From assembly GCF_017303215.1 (NCBI RefSeq), contig NZ_JAEMWU010000001.1:1116001-1180000 (forward strand): DNA of 64,000 bases, in the 5' to 3' direction. The position numbers and the translations under genes were made by a program. The notes beneath the pieces are model-generated. The model did no database searches and was not told the DNA's origin. It worked only from the letters and a program-made list of their open reading frames with translations. This DNA is from Microbacterium esteraromaticum (GTDB lineage: Bacteria > Actinomycetota > Actinomycetes > Actinomycetales > Microbacteriaceae). Positions 36,903-44,516 of the stretch are shown here, one piece after another (the first letter of the stretch is position 1; each line of letters begins with the position of its first letter).

Positions 36903-37574
36903 TCAGCCCAGCGCCACCCGCACGACGCGCTCGACCTCTGCAACAGCCGGAACCAGCTGCGATGCCGAGAGGTCATAGGTGTTCTGTGAGCGGCGGTAGG
37001 GGTCGATCACATCGTCCTCATCCGGCTGCGCAGGCACCATGCCGCGCTGGCCGCCGACCAGACGAGCCAGGGCCTGCAGGCGCGCGCCAGCATCCGATCC
37101 TGCCGCGGCCACACCGCCACGTACGTCGTCGTCGGTGAGCGTCGCCGCCAGGCGCGCGAACTCGCGCACCGTGAACGTACGATGCAGCACCGCCGGCGCC
37201 ATCTGCACGATGTGCGACCGGTGCTCGCGCGCCATCGCCAGAATCAGATCGCTCTCATTCAGCAGAGCCTCAGTCAACAGGCGCGCACGATGGGCCGACG
37301 AATCAGTGGCATCCGCCCCATGCGTCACCGCAAGCTGCTGCGCCTGCTCGGTCATCTCATGATCGACCAATGCATGCGTGCCCCCACTGTGCACTCGCAC
37401 CCCAGCGTCACTCAGTGACGCGCGCAACAGCACCTCGCCCATCGGCGAGCGACAGATGTTCCCCGTGCAGACAGTGAGAATCGTCGCGGGCGCGGCGTCG
37501 TCAAGAGCTTCGCGCATACGGCGAAGGTCAGCGCGCCGCAGAGGAGGTCGCGCAGAACGGGCGGCGTTGGTCAT
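36903..37574 (-). CDS. Low-molecular-weight protein-tyrosine phosphatase (second copy)
   Basis: A 223-residue paralogue of the phosphatase at 6787. The catalytic loop VCTGNICRSP and the acid loop DVIDPYRRS are intact, and the N-terminal basic extension is also shared. It is a further candidate for reversing BY-kinase phosphorylation. The ATG at 37574 is chosen over the GTG at 37580 because TAGCCT stands six bases before the ATG, fitting leaderless expression. Two phosphatases and two kinases in one locus suggest dedicated pairs. Confidence 0.9.
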   Translation of the reverse strand: MTNAARSARPPLRRADLRRMREALDDAAPATILTVCTGNICRSPMGEVLLRASLSDAGVRVHSGGTHALVDHEMTEQAQQLAVTHGADATDSSAHRARLLTEALLNESDLILAMAREHRSHIVQMAPAVLHRTFTVREFARLAATLTDDDVRGGVAAAGSDAGARLQALARLVGGQRGMVPAQPDEDDVIDPYRRSQNTYDLSASQLVPAVAEVERVVRVALG

Positions 37575-37580
37575 GGACAC

Positions 37581-37586
37581 AGGCTA
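37581..37586 (-). promoter_or_regulatory. -10 box TAGCCT for the leaderless phosphatase gene
   Basis: TAGCCT on the minus strand, six bases before the ATG at 37574. Confidence 0.5.
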
Positions 37587-37594
37587 CCCAGCAC

Positions 37595-38248
37595 TCACCG
37601 GAAGTCGATAAGGCCGGCGCGCGCAGCCACTACCAGGATCTGCACGCGGTCGCGCACATGCCACTTCGCCATGATGCGCCCCAGGTGTGCCTTGACCGTC
37701 CCCTCAGACACGATCAGCGAGTGCGCCATCTCGGCGTTCGACATACCCTGCGACAGCCGTTGCAGAACCTCGGTCTCGCGCTCGGTCAACTTCTCAAGCG
37801 CGCCCGCGTCGCTCGCGGGCGCCGTGCTGCGCACATGCTGCACCAGCAGCTCGGCGATGCGCGGCGACAGCGAACTGGCGCCGCTGTGCACCTCGCGCAC
37901 ACCAGCGAGGATGCTCTCGGCGCTGGAGTCTTTGAGCATGTATCCGGATGCCCCCGCGCTCAGCATCGGTAGCACCGTGTCGCTGCCATCGAGCGTGGTC
38001 ACCGCGAGAATGCGCACATCGGGCCAGCGCTTCGCGATCGCGGCCGTCGCCTCGATGCCGTTCATCTCGGGCATCTGAACGTCCATCATCACCACGTCGG
38101 GCAGATCCCGTTCAAGGAAGGCGATCGCGTCACGTCCGTTGTCGGCCTGACCGATGACCTCGACCTCAGGATCGCGCGATACGAAGTGCGATAGGGCAGA
38201 GCGAACCAGCGGGTCATCGTCGACGATGAGGACTCTGATCTCGGGCAT
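37595..38248 (-). CDS. NarL/FixJ-family response regulator
   Basis: A 217-residue regulator. The receiver domain has VLIVDDDPLVRSAL, the phosphorylated Asp in VVMMDVQMPEMNG, the Thr of LAVTT and the Lys of GYMLKDSS. The LuxR-type helix-turn-helix has LTERETEVLQRLSQGMSNAE and VSEGTVKAHLGRIMAKWHVR. TAGGCT six bases before the ATG supports a leaderless transcript. It is divergent from a micro-gene and a histidine kinase gene, its probable partner. The intergenic region holds hairpins that could be its operator. Confidence 0.94.
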   Translation of the reverse strand: MPEIRVLIVDDDPLVRSALSHFVSRDPEVEVIGQADNGRDAIAFLERDLPDVVMMDVQMPEMNGIEATAAIAKRWPDVRILAVTTLDGSDTVLPMLSAGASGYMLKDSSAESILAGVREVHSGASSLSPRIAELLVQHVRSTAPASDAGALEKLTERETEVLQRLSQGMSNAEMAHSLIVSEGTVKAHLGRIMAKWHVRDRVQILVVAARAGLIDFR

Positions 38249-38254
38249 GGCTCG

Positions 38255-38260
38255 AGCCTA
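38255..38260 (-). promoter_or_regulatory. -10 box TAGGCT for the leaderless regulator gene
   Basis: TAGGCT on the minus strand followed by six bases and the ATG at 38248. Confidence 0.55.
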
Positions 38261-38332
38261 ATGGGGCCGCCAGAAGGTCCGAAGAGATGTAGACGTTTGG
38301 GCAACCAAGTATGGCCACGAGGCAGATGTGCT

Positions 38333-38351
38333 CTCTCGGCCCAACCGAGAG
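38333..38351. promoter_or_regulatory. Inverted repeat upstream of the micro-gene
   Basis: CTCTCGG and CCGAGAG arms of seven bases with a five-base centre, between the regulator gene and the 15-codon frame. It could be an operator for the adjacent LuxR-type regulator or an RNA hairpin in the leader. No experimental support is visible. Confidence 0.4.
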
Positions 38352-38397
38352 GATCAATACGTACCTAGCCAAATGTTCACTTGTGGAGGTGAATTCC

Positions 38398-38445
38398 ATG
38401 TCCTTCTGGGAGCAGCTTGCACGTCTGTTTGGCGCTATCCGCTGA
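38398..38445 (+). CDS. 15-residue peptide gene between response regulator and histidine kinase
   Basis: The frame reads MSFWEQLARLFGAIR and stops at TGA. It is preceded by GGAGGTG six bases before the ATG, the strongest ribosome site in this part of the window. Residues Phe3, Trp4, Leu7, Leu10, Phe11 and Ile14 fall on one face of a helix, and Glu5, Gln6, Arg9 and Arg15 fall on the other, so the peptide is amphipathic. An eight-base-pair hairpin with a GCAA loop follows ten bases after the stop. It could be a signal peptide for the adjacent kinase, a membrane-active peptide or a leader peptide. The frame overlaps the 5' extension of the kinase frame. Confidence 0.6.
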   Translation: MSFWEQLARLFGAIR

Positions 38446-38454
38446 GTCTATCCG

Positions 38455-38474
38455 CCAAGGCTGCAAAGCCTTGG
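38455..38474 (+). terminator. Hairpin with GCAA tetraloop after the micro-gene
   Basis: CCAAGGCT and AGCCTTGG form a perfect eight-base-pair stem closed by the GNRA-type loop GCAA. It lies between the micro-gene stop and the histidine kinase start. No T-run follows, so it could be a terminator of the actinobacterial type, an attenuator or an mRNA 3' stabiliser. Confidence 0.5.
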
Positions 38475-38488
38475 GCGATACTGGGGCG

Positions 38489-39631
38489 ATGCCCCTTCGC
38501 CTGTCGCCGCGCGATGATCAAGGTCGCCTGCGATTGAACCGCGGCGAGCGTCTGACCACCGTCGAGCGCATCGTCATGCTCGTCTTTCTGGGCGTTCTGA
38601 TGGCGTTCGATATCTTCAACGCGATCTTCACCCCTGGAGTCGGCATTGCTGGCCCGGTGTTGAGCGTCACCGCTACAGCGGTGTTCATCCTCTATCTCTG
38701 GTGGCCAGCCACGGCCACGGCTGTCCTTGGCCTGGTTTTCGTCCTCTCCGTCGGCGCGGGCAAAGAGGGGGCCGTGCTGTTCGCGGCCGCAATTGCCGCG
38801 GGAATGGTGCTACGCCTCGGTGCCACGGCGCTCGTGCTGTCATACGCGGGTGGTTTCCTCATCGCCACAGGCGTGGTCGCCTTCGTCGGTGATGGGCAAT
38901 CGGTGAACATCGGCATCTACCTGGTCGTGGCCGCCGTCGCGGGCGCGATCGGCTTCGCACTACGACTCGCATCTGCCCGCGGTGAGAGTCTGGAACAGCA
39001 GCTGGCGGCACGCGCCGAACAAGAACGACAGGCCGTGCTCGCCGAACGTCGGTGGATCGCCGGTGAACTGCACGACAGTATCGCCCACCACCTCACCATC
39101 GTCTCGCTGCACGTGCAGATGCTCGACGACCCGAGCGCTCTCAAGGGGTCACAGGACGCGATCCGCATCGCCACCCGCAAAGCGATGGCCGACCTGCGCT
39201 TCGTGATCGACCTCGCGGACGACGGGCCGCGTTCCACCGTCGCGCACACCGGAGACCTAGCCACGGCGATCACCGAGGCCGCCACTGAGATCGAAGCTGC
39301 GGGCTACCGGGTGATCACCGAGGGGAACACCAACGACGAGCGCATTCCGCGTATCGCCGAGATCGTGCTCGCGCGCATCGTCCGTGAGTCGACCACGAAC
39401 ATCCTCAAGTACGCAGGTCACGGTGACGTGGTCATCCGTGTCGAGACGGATGATGACACCGTCGCACTGACCATGCTCAGCCCGCTCGCCGACACGCCCC
39501 GCCGCGACGTGCCCTCAAGTGGAACCGGACTCAATCGCATGGCCGAACGCGTGATCGGTGCCAGCGGAGACTTTGCCACCGGCCCCGAAGGCGACCAGTG
39601 GCGGGTCGCCGCACGCCTTCCCGTCACTTGA
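38489..39631 (+). CDS. Sensor histidine kinase (HisKA_3 type)
   Basis: A kinase of about 380 residues. Several hydrophobic segments between residues 25 and 160 form a membrane sensor with no large extracellular domain. The HisKA_3 dimerisation box is RRWIAGELHDSIAHHLTIVS, with the phosphorylated His. The ATP-binding part has IVRESTTNILKYAG as N box and SSGTGLNRMAERV as G box. The ATG at 38489 is used because GATACT stands six bases upstream; a TTG at 38417 would extend the protein across the micro-gene and hairpin. It pairs with the divergent NarL-type regulator. A membrane-embedded sensor suits detection of a lipid or amphipathic peptide. Confidence 0.88.
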   Translation: MPLRLSPRDDQGRLRLNRGERLTTVERIVMLVFLGVLMAFDIFNAIFTPGVGIAGPVLSVTATAVFILYLWWPATATAVLGLVFVLSVGAGKEGAVLFAAAIAAGMVLRLGATALVLSYAGGFLIATGVVAFVGDGQSVNIGIYLVVAAVAGAIGFALRLASARGESLEQQLAARAEQERQAVLAERRWIAGELHDSIAHHLTIVSLHVQMLDDPSALKGSQDAIRIATRKAMADLRFVIDLADDGPRSTVAHTGDLATAITEAATEIEAAGYRVITEGNTNDERIPRIAEIVLARIVRESTTNILKYAGHGDVVIRVETDDDTVALTMLSPLADTPRRDVPSSGTGLNRMAERVIGASGDFATGPEGDQWRVAARLPVT

Positions 39632-39750
39632 ACCCGCGAGCTGTCCATGTAGACGAAAGTCCACCGCAGTCTCGCCGTTCGGACGTACCGTCGGCGATGA
39701 CGGGCGCAATATCCTGGCATCTCCCCAGTAACGGCGTCCCCAGCGCCACG

Positions 39751-39796
39751 ATCGCGGGCGCACACCCCAGGGCTTCGAATCTATTGCGCCCGCGAT
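39751..39796. terminator. Inverted repeat between convergent genes
   Basis: ATCGCGGGCGCA at 39751-39762 and TGCGCCCGCGAT at 39785-39796 are perfect 12-base arms with a 22-base loop. They lie between the convergent kinase and LCP genes, so bidirectional termination is likely. A second pair, GGGCGCAATA at 39702 and TATTGCGCCC at 39782, competes for the same arm. CTGGGGA occurs twice nearby on the minus strand, 15 bases apart. Confidence 0.55.
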
Positions 39797-39815
39797 CAAC
39801 TGTTAACGCGCAGGG

Positions 39816-40820
39816 TCAGCCCGCCGCCGCGAACTCGGGAACGGTGTCGTTCTTCAACGCCTCCGACAGGGCCGCGAGCCCCTCCCAGTCCGGTCGCACG
39901 ATCGACTGATCGCCGACCATGCCGGTGCCCAGCGTCGGCGACGTCATGAAGATGATGTCGCCCTGATCGATACCGCGCAGGCTGAACCCGAGTGAGCCGA
40001 TCGTGGCCACATCGAGCCCGGAATCGACCGTCAAATACGGTGACATCGCATCTACCGACGCGGCGATACGACCCGGGTCGGTCAACGTCTCGCGACTGAG
40101 CATCTTGTCGAGCACACCCTTGATGAACGACTGCTGGTTGCGCACGCGCTGGTAGTCGCCGTCTGTGAACGGGTAGCGGGCACGCACGAACGCCAGGGCC
40201 TTGTCGCCGCGCACGTCGACCACGCCCTGCTCGTAGGTGAAGCCTTCGGACGTGAACGGGATCGAGTTGTTCACGGACACCCCGTCGAGCGCCTCGGTCA
40301 GTCCCTTGAACCCTTCGAAGTCCGTGATCGCCACATGATCGATCGGTACATCGATGATGCTCTCGAGCGTTTCGACCAACAGGGGCACGCCACCCAGCGA
40401 CAGTGCGGCATTGAGCTTGCGCTCGCCGTGCCCGGGGATTTCGACCCAGTTGTCGCGCATGAACGAGATCACCTGCGCCCCCGACCTGTCGGCGGGGATG
40501 TGCACGAGCAGGATCGAGTCTGCGCGTTGACCGCGGATGCCCTCGAGATCGCCCTCCAGGCCGCTGCGCGAATCCGACCCGAGCATCAGGATGTTCACCG
40601 CTTCGGGATTGGATGCTGTCGGCCGCACCGTCGGGAAGACTTCTGCCGCCGGCAGCTTCTCGGCCTTCTCGAACGACGTGTTCAGATTCCAGAGATAGAC
40701 GCCCGCGGTCGCGGCGCCGGCCAGCAGTGCGCCGACCAGCACGAACACGATCACCCACGGCCAGCGACGCCGACGACGCGGCGTTGCGTCGAGGGCGAAA
40801 TCGGAATCAGTCGAAGTCAT
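39816..40820 (-). CDS. LytR-CpsA-Psr (LCP) family wall-polymer ligase
   Basis: A 334-residue membrane protein expected to attach glycopolymers to peptidoglycan. A basic cytoplasmic tail (TPRRRRRWPW) and one helix (VIVFVLVGALLAGAATAGVYLW) are followed by the extracellular LCP domain. That domain has NILMLGSDSRSG, RADSILLVHIP, SFMRDNWVEIPGHGERKLNAA and DGDYQRVRNQQSF, covering the Arg and Asp residues that bind the polyprenyl pyrophosphate. The ATG at 40820 has CATACT six bases upstream. It probably completes capsule assembly by anchoring the polymer made in this locus. Confidence 0.93.
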   Translation of the reverse strand: MTSTDSDFALDATPRRRRRWPWVIVFVLVGALLAGAATAGVYLWNLNTSFEKAEKLPAAEVFPTVRPTASNPEAVNILMLGSDSRSGLEGDLEGIRGQRADSILLVHIPADRSGAQVISFMRDNWVEIPGHGERKLNAALSLGGVPLLVETLESIIDVPIDHVAITDFEGFKGLTEALDGVSVNNSIPFTSEGFTYEQGVVDVRGDKALAFVRARYPFTDGDYQRVRNQQSFIKGVLDKMLSRETLTDPGRIAASVDAMSPYLTVDSGLDVATIGSLGFSLRGIDQGDIIFMTSPTLGTGMVGDQSIVRPDWEGLAALSEALKNDTVPEFAAAG

Positions 40821-40824
40821 GCCC

Positions 40825-41763
40825 TCAGTATGGACGGTCGAGGTGCATTGATTCTGTGTAACGCAACAGCACACCCTCGCGCAGCGCCCACGGAGACACC
40901 TCCAGCTCGTCGATGCTCAGCATCTTCATAGCGGTGTGCAGGCACACCGCCGCCGCGACGATCTGAAAAGTGCGGTCGGGCGTGATGCCCGGAAGCTCCT
41001 GGCGAGCGGATGCCGGAAGCCGGGCCAACCGTGGAATCCACGACTTCAGCGCCGAGCGCGACATCACCGTGCGATCGAACCCCAGACCCGACACCTCGCG
41101 CCCCGCGAGGTTCGCCAATGACCGGATCGCCTTGGATGAACCGACCAGGTGATCTGGAGCATCCAGCGTTCTCAACTTCGCCACCACCGGAGCCAACACA
41201 GTGCGTGCATGCGCACGCAGCTGCTCGACAGCATCCTCACCCGGGGGATCCTGCGGCATGAACTCCACCGTCATGCGTCCTGCCCCCAGCGGAACCGACT
41301 CGGCCACCTCAGGCACCTCGTCGCCGCCGGCGGCGAACTCGAACGACCCACCGCCGATGTCGAGCAGCAGAATGCGCCCGGCATCCCAGCCGAACCAGCG
41401 CCGCACAGCCAGGAACGTCAGCTCGGCCTCTTGGACGCCGGTGAGCACCTGCAGCGGTTGGCCGAGGGCATCCTCGATGCGCGCGATCACGTCCTCGCCG
41501 TTGCGCGCCTCACGCACCGCGCTCGTCGCCGTCGCCAGCAGCGTCTCGACGCGCTCCTGCTCGGCAACCTGCCGGGCACGACGCACCGCCGCCACCAGCG
41601 CCTGCACGCCCTCTTCGCTGATCGACCCATCGGGAGTCAGAAACCGCATCAGACGCACGACACTGCGATCGCTCGTCGTCGCCTGCGGACGGCCCCCTGG
41701 GCGGGCATCCGCCGCCAGCAGGTGCACAGTGTTCGAACCGATGTCGAGAATTCCCAAACGCAC
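40825..41763 (-). CDS. Ppx/GppA-family phosphatase
   Basis: A 312-residue ASKHA-fold phosphatase acting on polyphosphate or guanosine pentaphosphate. It has [18 protein letters not shown] at the N-terminus, [30 protein letters not shown] and [15 protein letters not shown]. It is the short single-domain form usual in actinobacteria. The GTG start has TAGTCT six bases upstream, so the mRNA is probably leaderless. It ends four bases before the LCP gene start and may be co-transcribed with it. Confidence 0.93.
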   Translation of the reverse strand: MRLGILDIGSNTVHLLAADARPGGRPQATTSDRSVVRLMRFLTPDGSISEEGVQALVAAVRRARQVAEQERVETLLATATSAVREARNGEDVIARIEDALGQPLQVLTGVQEAELTFLAVRRWFGWDAGRILLLDIGGGSFEFAAGGDEVPEVAESVPLGAGRMTVEFMPQDPPGEDAVEQLRAHARTVLAPVVAKLRTLDAPDHLVGSSKAIRSLANLAGREVSGLGFDRTVMSRSALKSWIPRLARLPASARQELPGITPDRTFQIVAAAVCLHTAMKMLSIDELEVSPWALREGVLLRYTESMHLDRPY

Positions 41764-41769
41764 GGAAAG

Positions 41770-41775
41770 AGACTA
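41770..41775 (-). promoter_or_regulatory. -10 box TAGTCT for the leaderless Ppx gene
   Basis: TAGTCT on the minus strand, six bases before the GTG at 41763, back to back with the coaA promoter. Confidence 0.5.
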
Positions 41776-41802
41776 CTCGCCGGGCGCTCGCGCGTCCGCC
41801 GT

Positions 41803-41808
41803 TACGAT
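41803..41808 (+). promoter_or_regulatory. -10 box TACGAT for leaderless coaA
   Basis: TACGAT ends seven bases before the GTG at 41816. This spacing favours that GTG as start over the ATG at 41807, which lies within the box itself. Confidence 0.5.
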
Positions 41809-41815
41809 GGAGCGC

Positions 41816-42760
41816 GTGACCGCCGCAGACCCGACCCTGCCCCTGTCTCCGTACCGCGAGATAGACAGAGCTGACTGGGCGCGCCTGGCCGCAGGGCTCA
41901 CCCAGCCGCTCAGCGAGACCGAGATCGTCGAATTGCGCGGAATCGGTGACCGCCTCGACCTCACCGAGGTGCGCGAGGTATACCTGCCGCTCAGTCGACT
42001 GCTCAGTCTCTACGCCAGCTCGACCCGTGCACTAGGCGCAGCAACCAGCGCCTTCCTGCAAGAAGAGGACACCACCACGCCGTTCGTCGTCGGCGTCGCT
42101 GGATCGGTCGCCGTCGGCAAATCGACCATCGCCCGCCTGCTGCGTGAACTGATGAGCCGCTGGCCCGGCACCCCCCGCGTCGAACTCGTCACCACCGATG
42201 GATTCCTGTACCCGAACGCCGAGCTCGAACGCCGCGGAATCATGGACCGCAAGGGCTTCCCCGAGGCCTACGACCGACGTGCACTGCTGCAGTTCCTCAC
42301 CGAGGTCAAGAGCGGCGCCCCCGAGGTGCGCGCACCCTTCTACTCGCACATGCGCTACGACATCGTGCCCGACGCACACGTCGTGCTGCGTCGCCCCGAC
42401 GTCGTCATCGTCGAAGGTCTCAACGTGCTGCAACCGCCGCCCGCGCCGCACGATCCCGCCGTCAGTGATCTGTTCGACTTCTCGATCTTCGTCGACGCCG
42501 ACACCGAACACATCGAGCGCTGGTACATCGACCGGTTCCTCGCGCTGCGCAAGGGGGCCTTCAGCAACCCCTCGTCGTACTTCAACGTGTTCGCGCACCT
42601 CACCGACGACGAAGCCGTCGCCACGGCATTGGGGTATTGGAACGAGATCAACATGCCCAACCTCGTCGAGAACGTCATGCCCACCAAACACCGCGCCACC
42701 CTCGTGCTGCGCAAGGGCGCCGACCACGCCGTCGAGAGCGTGCAACTGCGCAAGGTGTGA
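41816..42760 (+). CDS. coaA: Pantothenate kinase, type I
   Basis: A 314-residue kinase that phosphorylates pantothenate, the first step of coenzyme A synthesis. The P-loop [45 protein letters not shown] and [12 protein letters not shown] are the family blocks, and the C-terminal [17 protein letters not shown] region is conserved. Start GTG at 41816 is chosen from the -10 box spacing; the ATG at 41807 would add three residues. It is a housekeeping gene, divergent from the Ppx gene and unrelated to its polysaccharide neighbours. Confidence 0.95.
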   Translation: MTAADPTLPLSPYREIDRADWARLAAGLTQPLSETEIVELRGIGDRLDLTEVREVYLPLSRLLSLYASSTRALGAATSAFLQEEDTTTPFVVGVAGSVAVGKSTIARLLRELMSRWPGTPRVELVTTDGFLYPNAELERRGIMDRKGFPEAYDRRALLQFLTEVKSGAPEVRAPFYSHMRYDIVPDAHVVLRRPDVVIVEGLNVLQPPPAPHDPAVSDLFDFSIFVDADTEHIERWYIDRFLALRKGAFSNPSSYFNVFAHLTDDEAVATALGYWNEINMPNLVENVMPTKHRATLVLRKGADHAVESVQLRKV

Positions 42761-42842
42761 GGTTCGTATTCGACTTTCGTCGTAGACCGCACTAGCCGAT
42801 AGTCTGGCCGCACGAGGGTATAGGCGACAGGAAGGGAAGCAG

Positions 42843-43454
42843 ATGCCGGGTCGACTAGGCGTACGAGCCATCATCGCGACTTGCTGTCTCGCCGGCTTGA
42901 CCATGTCGACGGCATGCGGACCGGCGCCGTGGGAAGAACCGGGCGCGAGCCCCAGCGGCACGCCCACGTCCACGGTTGCCGCCCCGGTCTCCAACGATCT
43001 ATCGACGGGGAGTACTGCCCGCGAGCTCACTGCGGGTGCCGTCACCGCCTCGATCGAGTACTGGTCGACGCTTTCGATGGACAGATGGACAGCTGCCACC
43101 GTGAAGCCCCTCAGCCTGTCGTTGGAGACCACCGTGGCACCCGATGACGGTCAGAAGGTGTATCTGCAGCGGGCCACGATGATCGCCGTCCCGGGCACCA
43201 GCACCGGCGATCTCGCTCCGTTGGAGGCGCAAGTCGACGCTGCGACGGTTTCCCCGGGATACCTCGTGCTCAGCCCGTACAGCTACTCCCAGACGTTCAA
43301 CGTAGGCCCGGTCGACGAAGTCGCCACTCACGTGACCCTGCAGATCACGTTCGACTTCCTGGTGCAGACCACGCCGACGTCGAAAGAGTATGCCAAGCAG
43401 ACCGCCACTGACACGATCACGGTCGCGATCGTCGCCGACACCTCTGACGACTGA
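42843..43454 (+). CDS. Lipoprotein, unknown function (synthase-locus paralogue A)
   Basis: A 203-residue lipoprotein with an N-terminal signal ending STACG, where Cys25 would carry the lipid. A Thr/Ser/Pro linker and a beta-rich domain follow, starting at about residue 62 (ASIEYWSTLSMDRWTAAT). KVYLQRATMIAV and VTLQITFDFLVQ align by eye with RVYISQVSITSQ and ISLQFTLTVSVE in the lipoprotein at 43703, so the two look like diverged paralogues. AGGAAGGGAAG precedes the ATG. It is the first gene of the synthase-type cluster. No family is recognised. Confidence 0.75.
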   Translation: MPGRLGVRAIIATCCLAGLTMSTACGPAPWEEPGASPSGTPTSTVAAPVSNDLSTGSTARELTAGAVTASIEYWSTLSMDRWTAATVKPLSLSLETTVAPDDGQKVYLQRATMIAVPGTSTGDLAPLEAQVDAATVSPGYLVLSPYSYSQTFNVGPVDEVATHVTLQITFDFLVQTTPTSKEYAKQTATDTITVAIVADTSDD

Positions 43455-43478
43455 CTCTCGTCACGACACACGCGCGAA

Positions 43479-43508
43479 CCTCAAGATCAGCGCAAGATCG
43501 TCTTGAGG
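43479..43508. promoter_or_regulatory. CAAGATC direct repeats inside an inverted repeat
   Basis: CAAGATC occurs at 43482-43488 and 43493-43499, starts 11 bases apart, as expected for an OmpR-type regulator bound on one helix face. The outer arms CCTCAAGA and TCTTGAGG are perfect eight-base complements, so the site could also act as a terminator for the preceding lipoprotein gene. CAAGATT recurs near 44421 before the synthase gene. Confidence 0.5.
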
Positions 43509-43628
43509 TTGTGCGATTTTGCGGCGACGCGGGTGCCGCTGCCAGACGCTGCGAAGTACCGTGACGGTACGCATCGGGCCTCCGATGCGGACCACCGGGG
43601 CATGGGGCCCGCATTGCGCGGGAGCAGC

Positions 43629-43652
43629 TAGGGGACCGGGGACCACTGGGGA
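43629..43652 (+). promoter_or_regulatory. GGGGA motif cluster before lipoprotein gene
   Basis: TAGGGGA, CCGGGGA and CTGGGGA occur at 43629, 43636 and 43646, 50-70 bases upstream of the ATG at 43703. The last two are 10 bases apart, as in the array at 4273-4333. Confidence 0.35.
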
Positions 43653-43702
43653 TCGGAGGCCCGAGCGTAAGCAAGCTGTTTGTTCCCAGGAATCGGTGAT
43701 CA

Positions 43703-44407
43703 ATGTCTGCGCCTCGCGCTCGCCCCCTCTACCGCCTCACCGCAACGGCGATCACGTTTGCGGCGGTGATCGCGCTCACCGGGTGCGCCCAAGCGCTCGA
43801 CCTCTTCAACGACGGGCAGGCGGTGCAGTCGATCACACCACCGGCTCCGACCGATGCCACCACCGAACCGCCCCAGTTCGAGTCCGCATTCACCCGAGAC
43901 GGATCAGTCTCGCTGTCCACCGAAGTCGCCGACGATCTCGAGGTGCGCCTGGACGTATGGGCGCACGCACCGAAGCGCACCATGCAGTGGCATCCGTCCG
44001 GCGAGAAGAGCTTCGGATTCGCCGTGAACGTTCACGATCACCGTGTCGATGAGAAGGCCATCCTTGCGCAGAAGCGTCGGGTCTACATTTCGCAGGTCTC
44101 CATCACCTCGCAGACTGCCCAGCGATCTGCCCAGACTTCGGCACCGTTCCAGTTCGACGCCGATCCGCGCGCGCTTGTGCCCACCGACACCCTGCGCTCC
44201 GATCGCGGTCTGCTGCTGAACAGTTTTCAAGGGGGCCTGCTCGTGCCGGAGACGGCGATCCACGAGCTGCCCGAAGACACGTATGGCATCTCGCTGCAGT
44301 TCACGCTGACCGTCTCGGTCGAGGGAGCCGCGAACGACGACGCATCGTTCAGCCAGCAGACGGTTCACCAGGTGCTACCGATCGCCATCCATTCCTCAGA
44401 GACTTGA
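43703..44407 (+). CDS. Lipoprotein, unknown function (synthase-locus paralogue B)
   Basis: A 234-residue lipoprotein with lipobox ALTGC, Cys28. After a Pro/Thr-rich linker, a beta-rich domain begins with LEVRLDVWAHAPKRTMQW and ends SFSQQTVHQVLPIAI. It resembles the lipoprotein at 42843 in length, layout and several strand patterns, although identity is low. It sits 109 bases before the membrane glycosyltransferase gene. A surface accessory role in polymer export, modification or attachment is inferred from position only. GGGGA motifs and CAAGATC repeats lie upstream. Confidence 0.75.
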   Translation: MSAPRARPLYRLTATAITFAAVIALTGCAQALDLFNDGQAVQSITPPAPTDATTEPPQFESAFTRDGSVSLSTEVADDLEVRLDVWAHAPKRTMQWHPSGEKSFGFAVNVHDHRVDEKAILAQKRRVYISQVSITSQTAQRSAQTSAPFQFDADPRALVPTDTLRSDRGLLLNSFQGGLLVPETAIHELPEDTYGISLQFTLTVSVEGAANDDASFSQQTVHQVLPIAIHSSET

Positions 44408-44516
44408 CCCATTCCTTCGGCAAGATTGCGCCGATCTAGCGAACTCGTATACCGATATACGGCAGGATCGATCGTGACGGGGCGACACCGAGCGCCCGCC
44501 GACGCAGGGAGAGAGC

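Noticed and set aside
38417..38488. Use of TTG at 38417 as the histidine kinase start
   Set aside because: This would run the frame through the hairpin and overlap the micro-gene. The ATG at 38489 has a suitable -10 box. It is not fully excluded, since GGGAG precedes the TTG.
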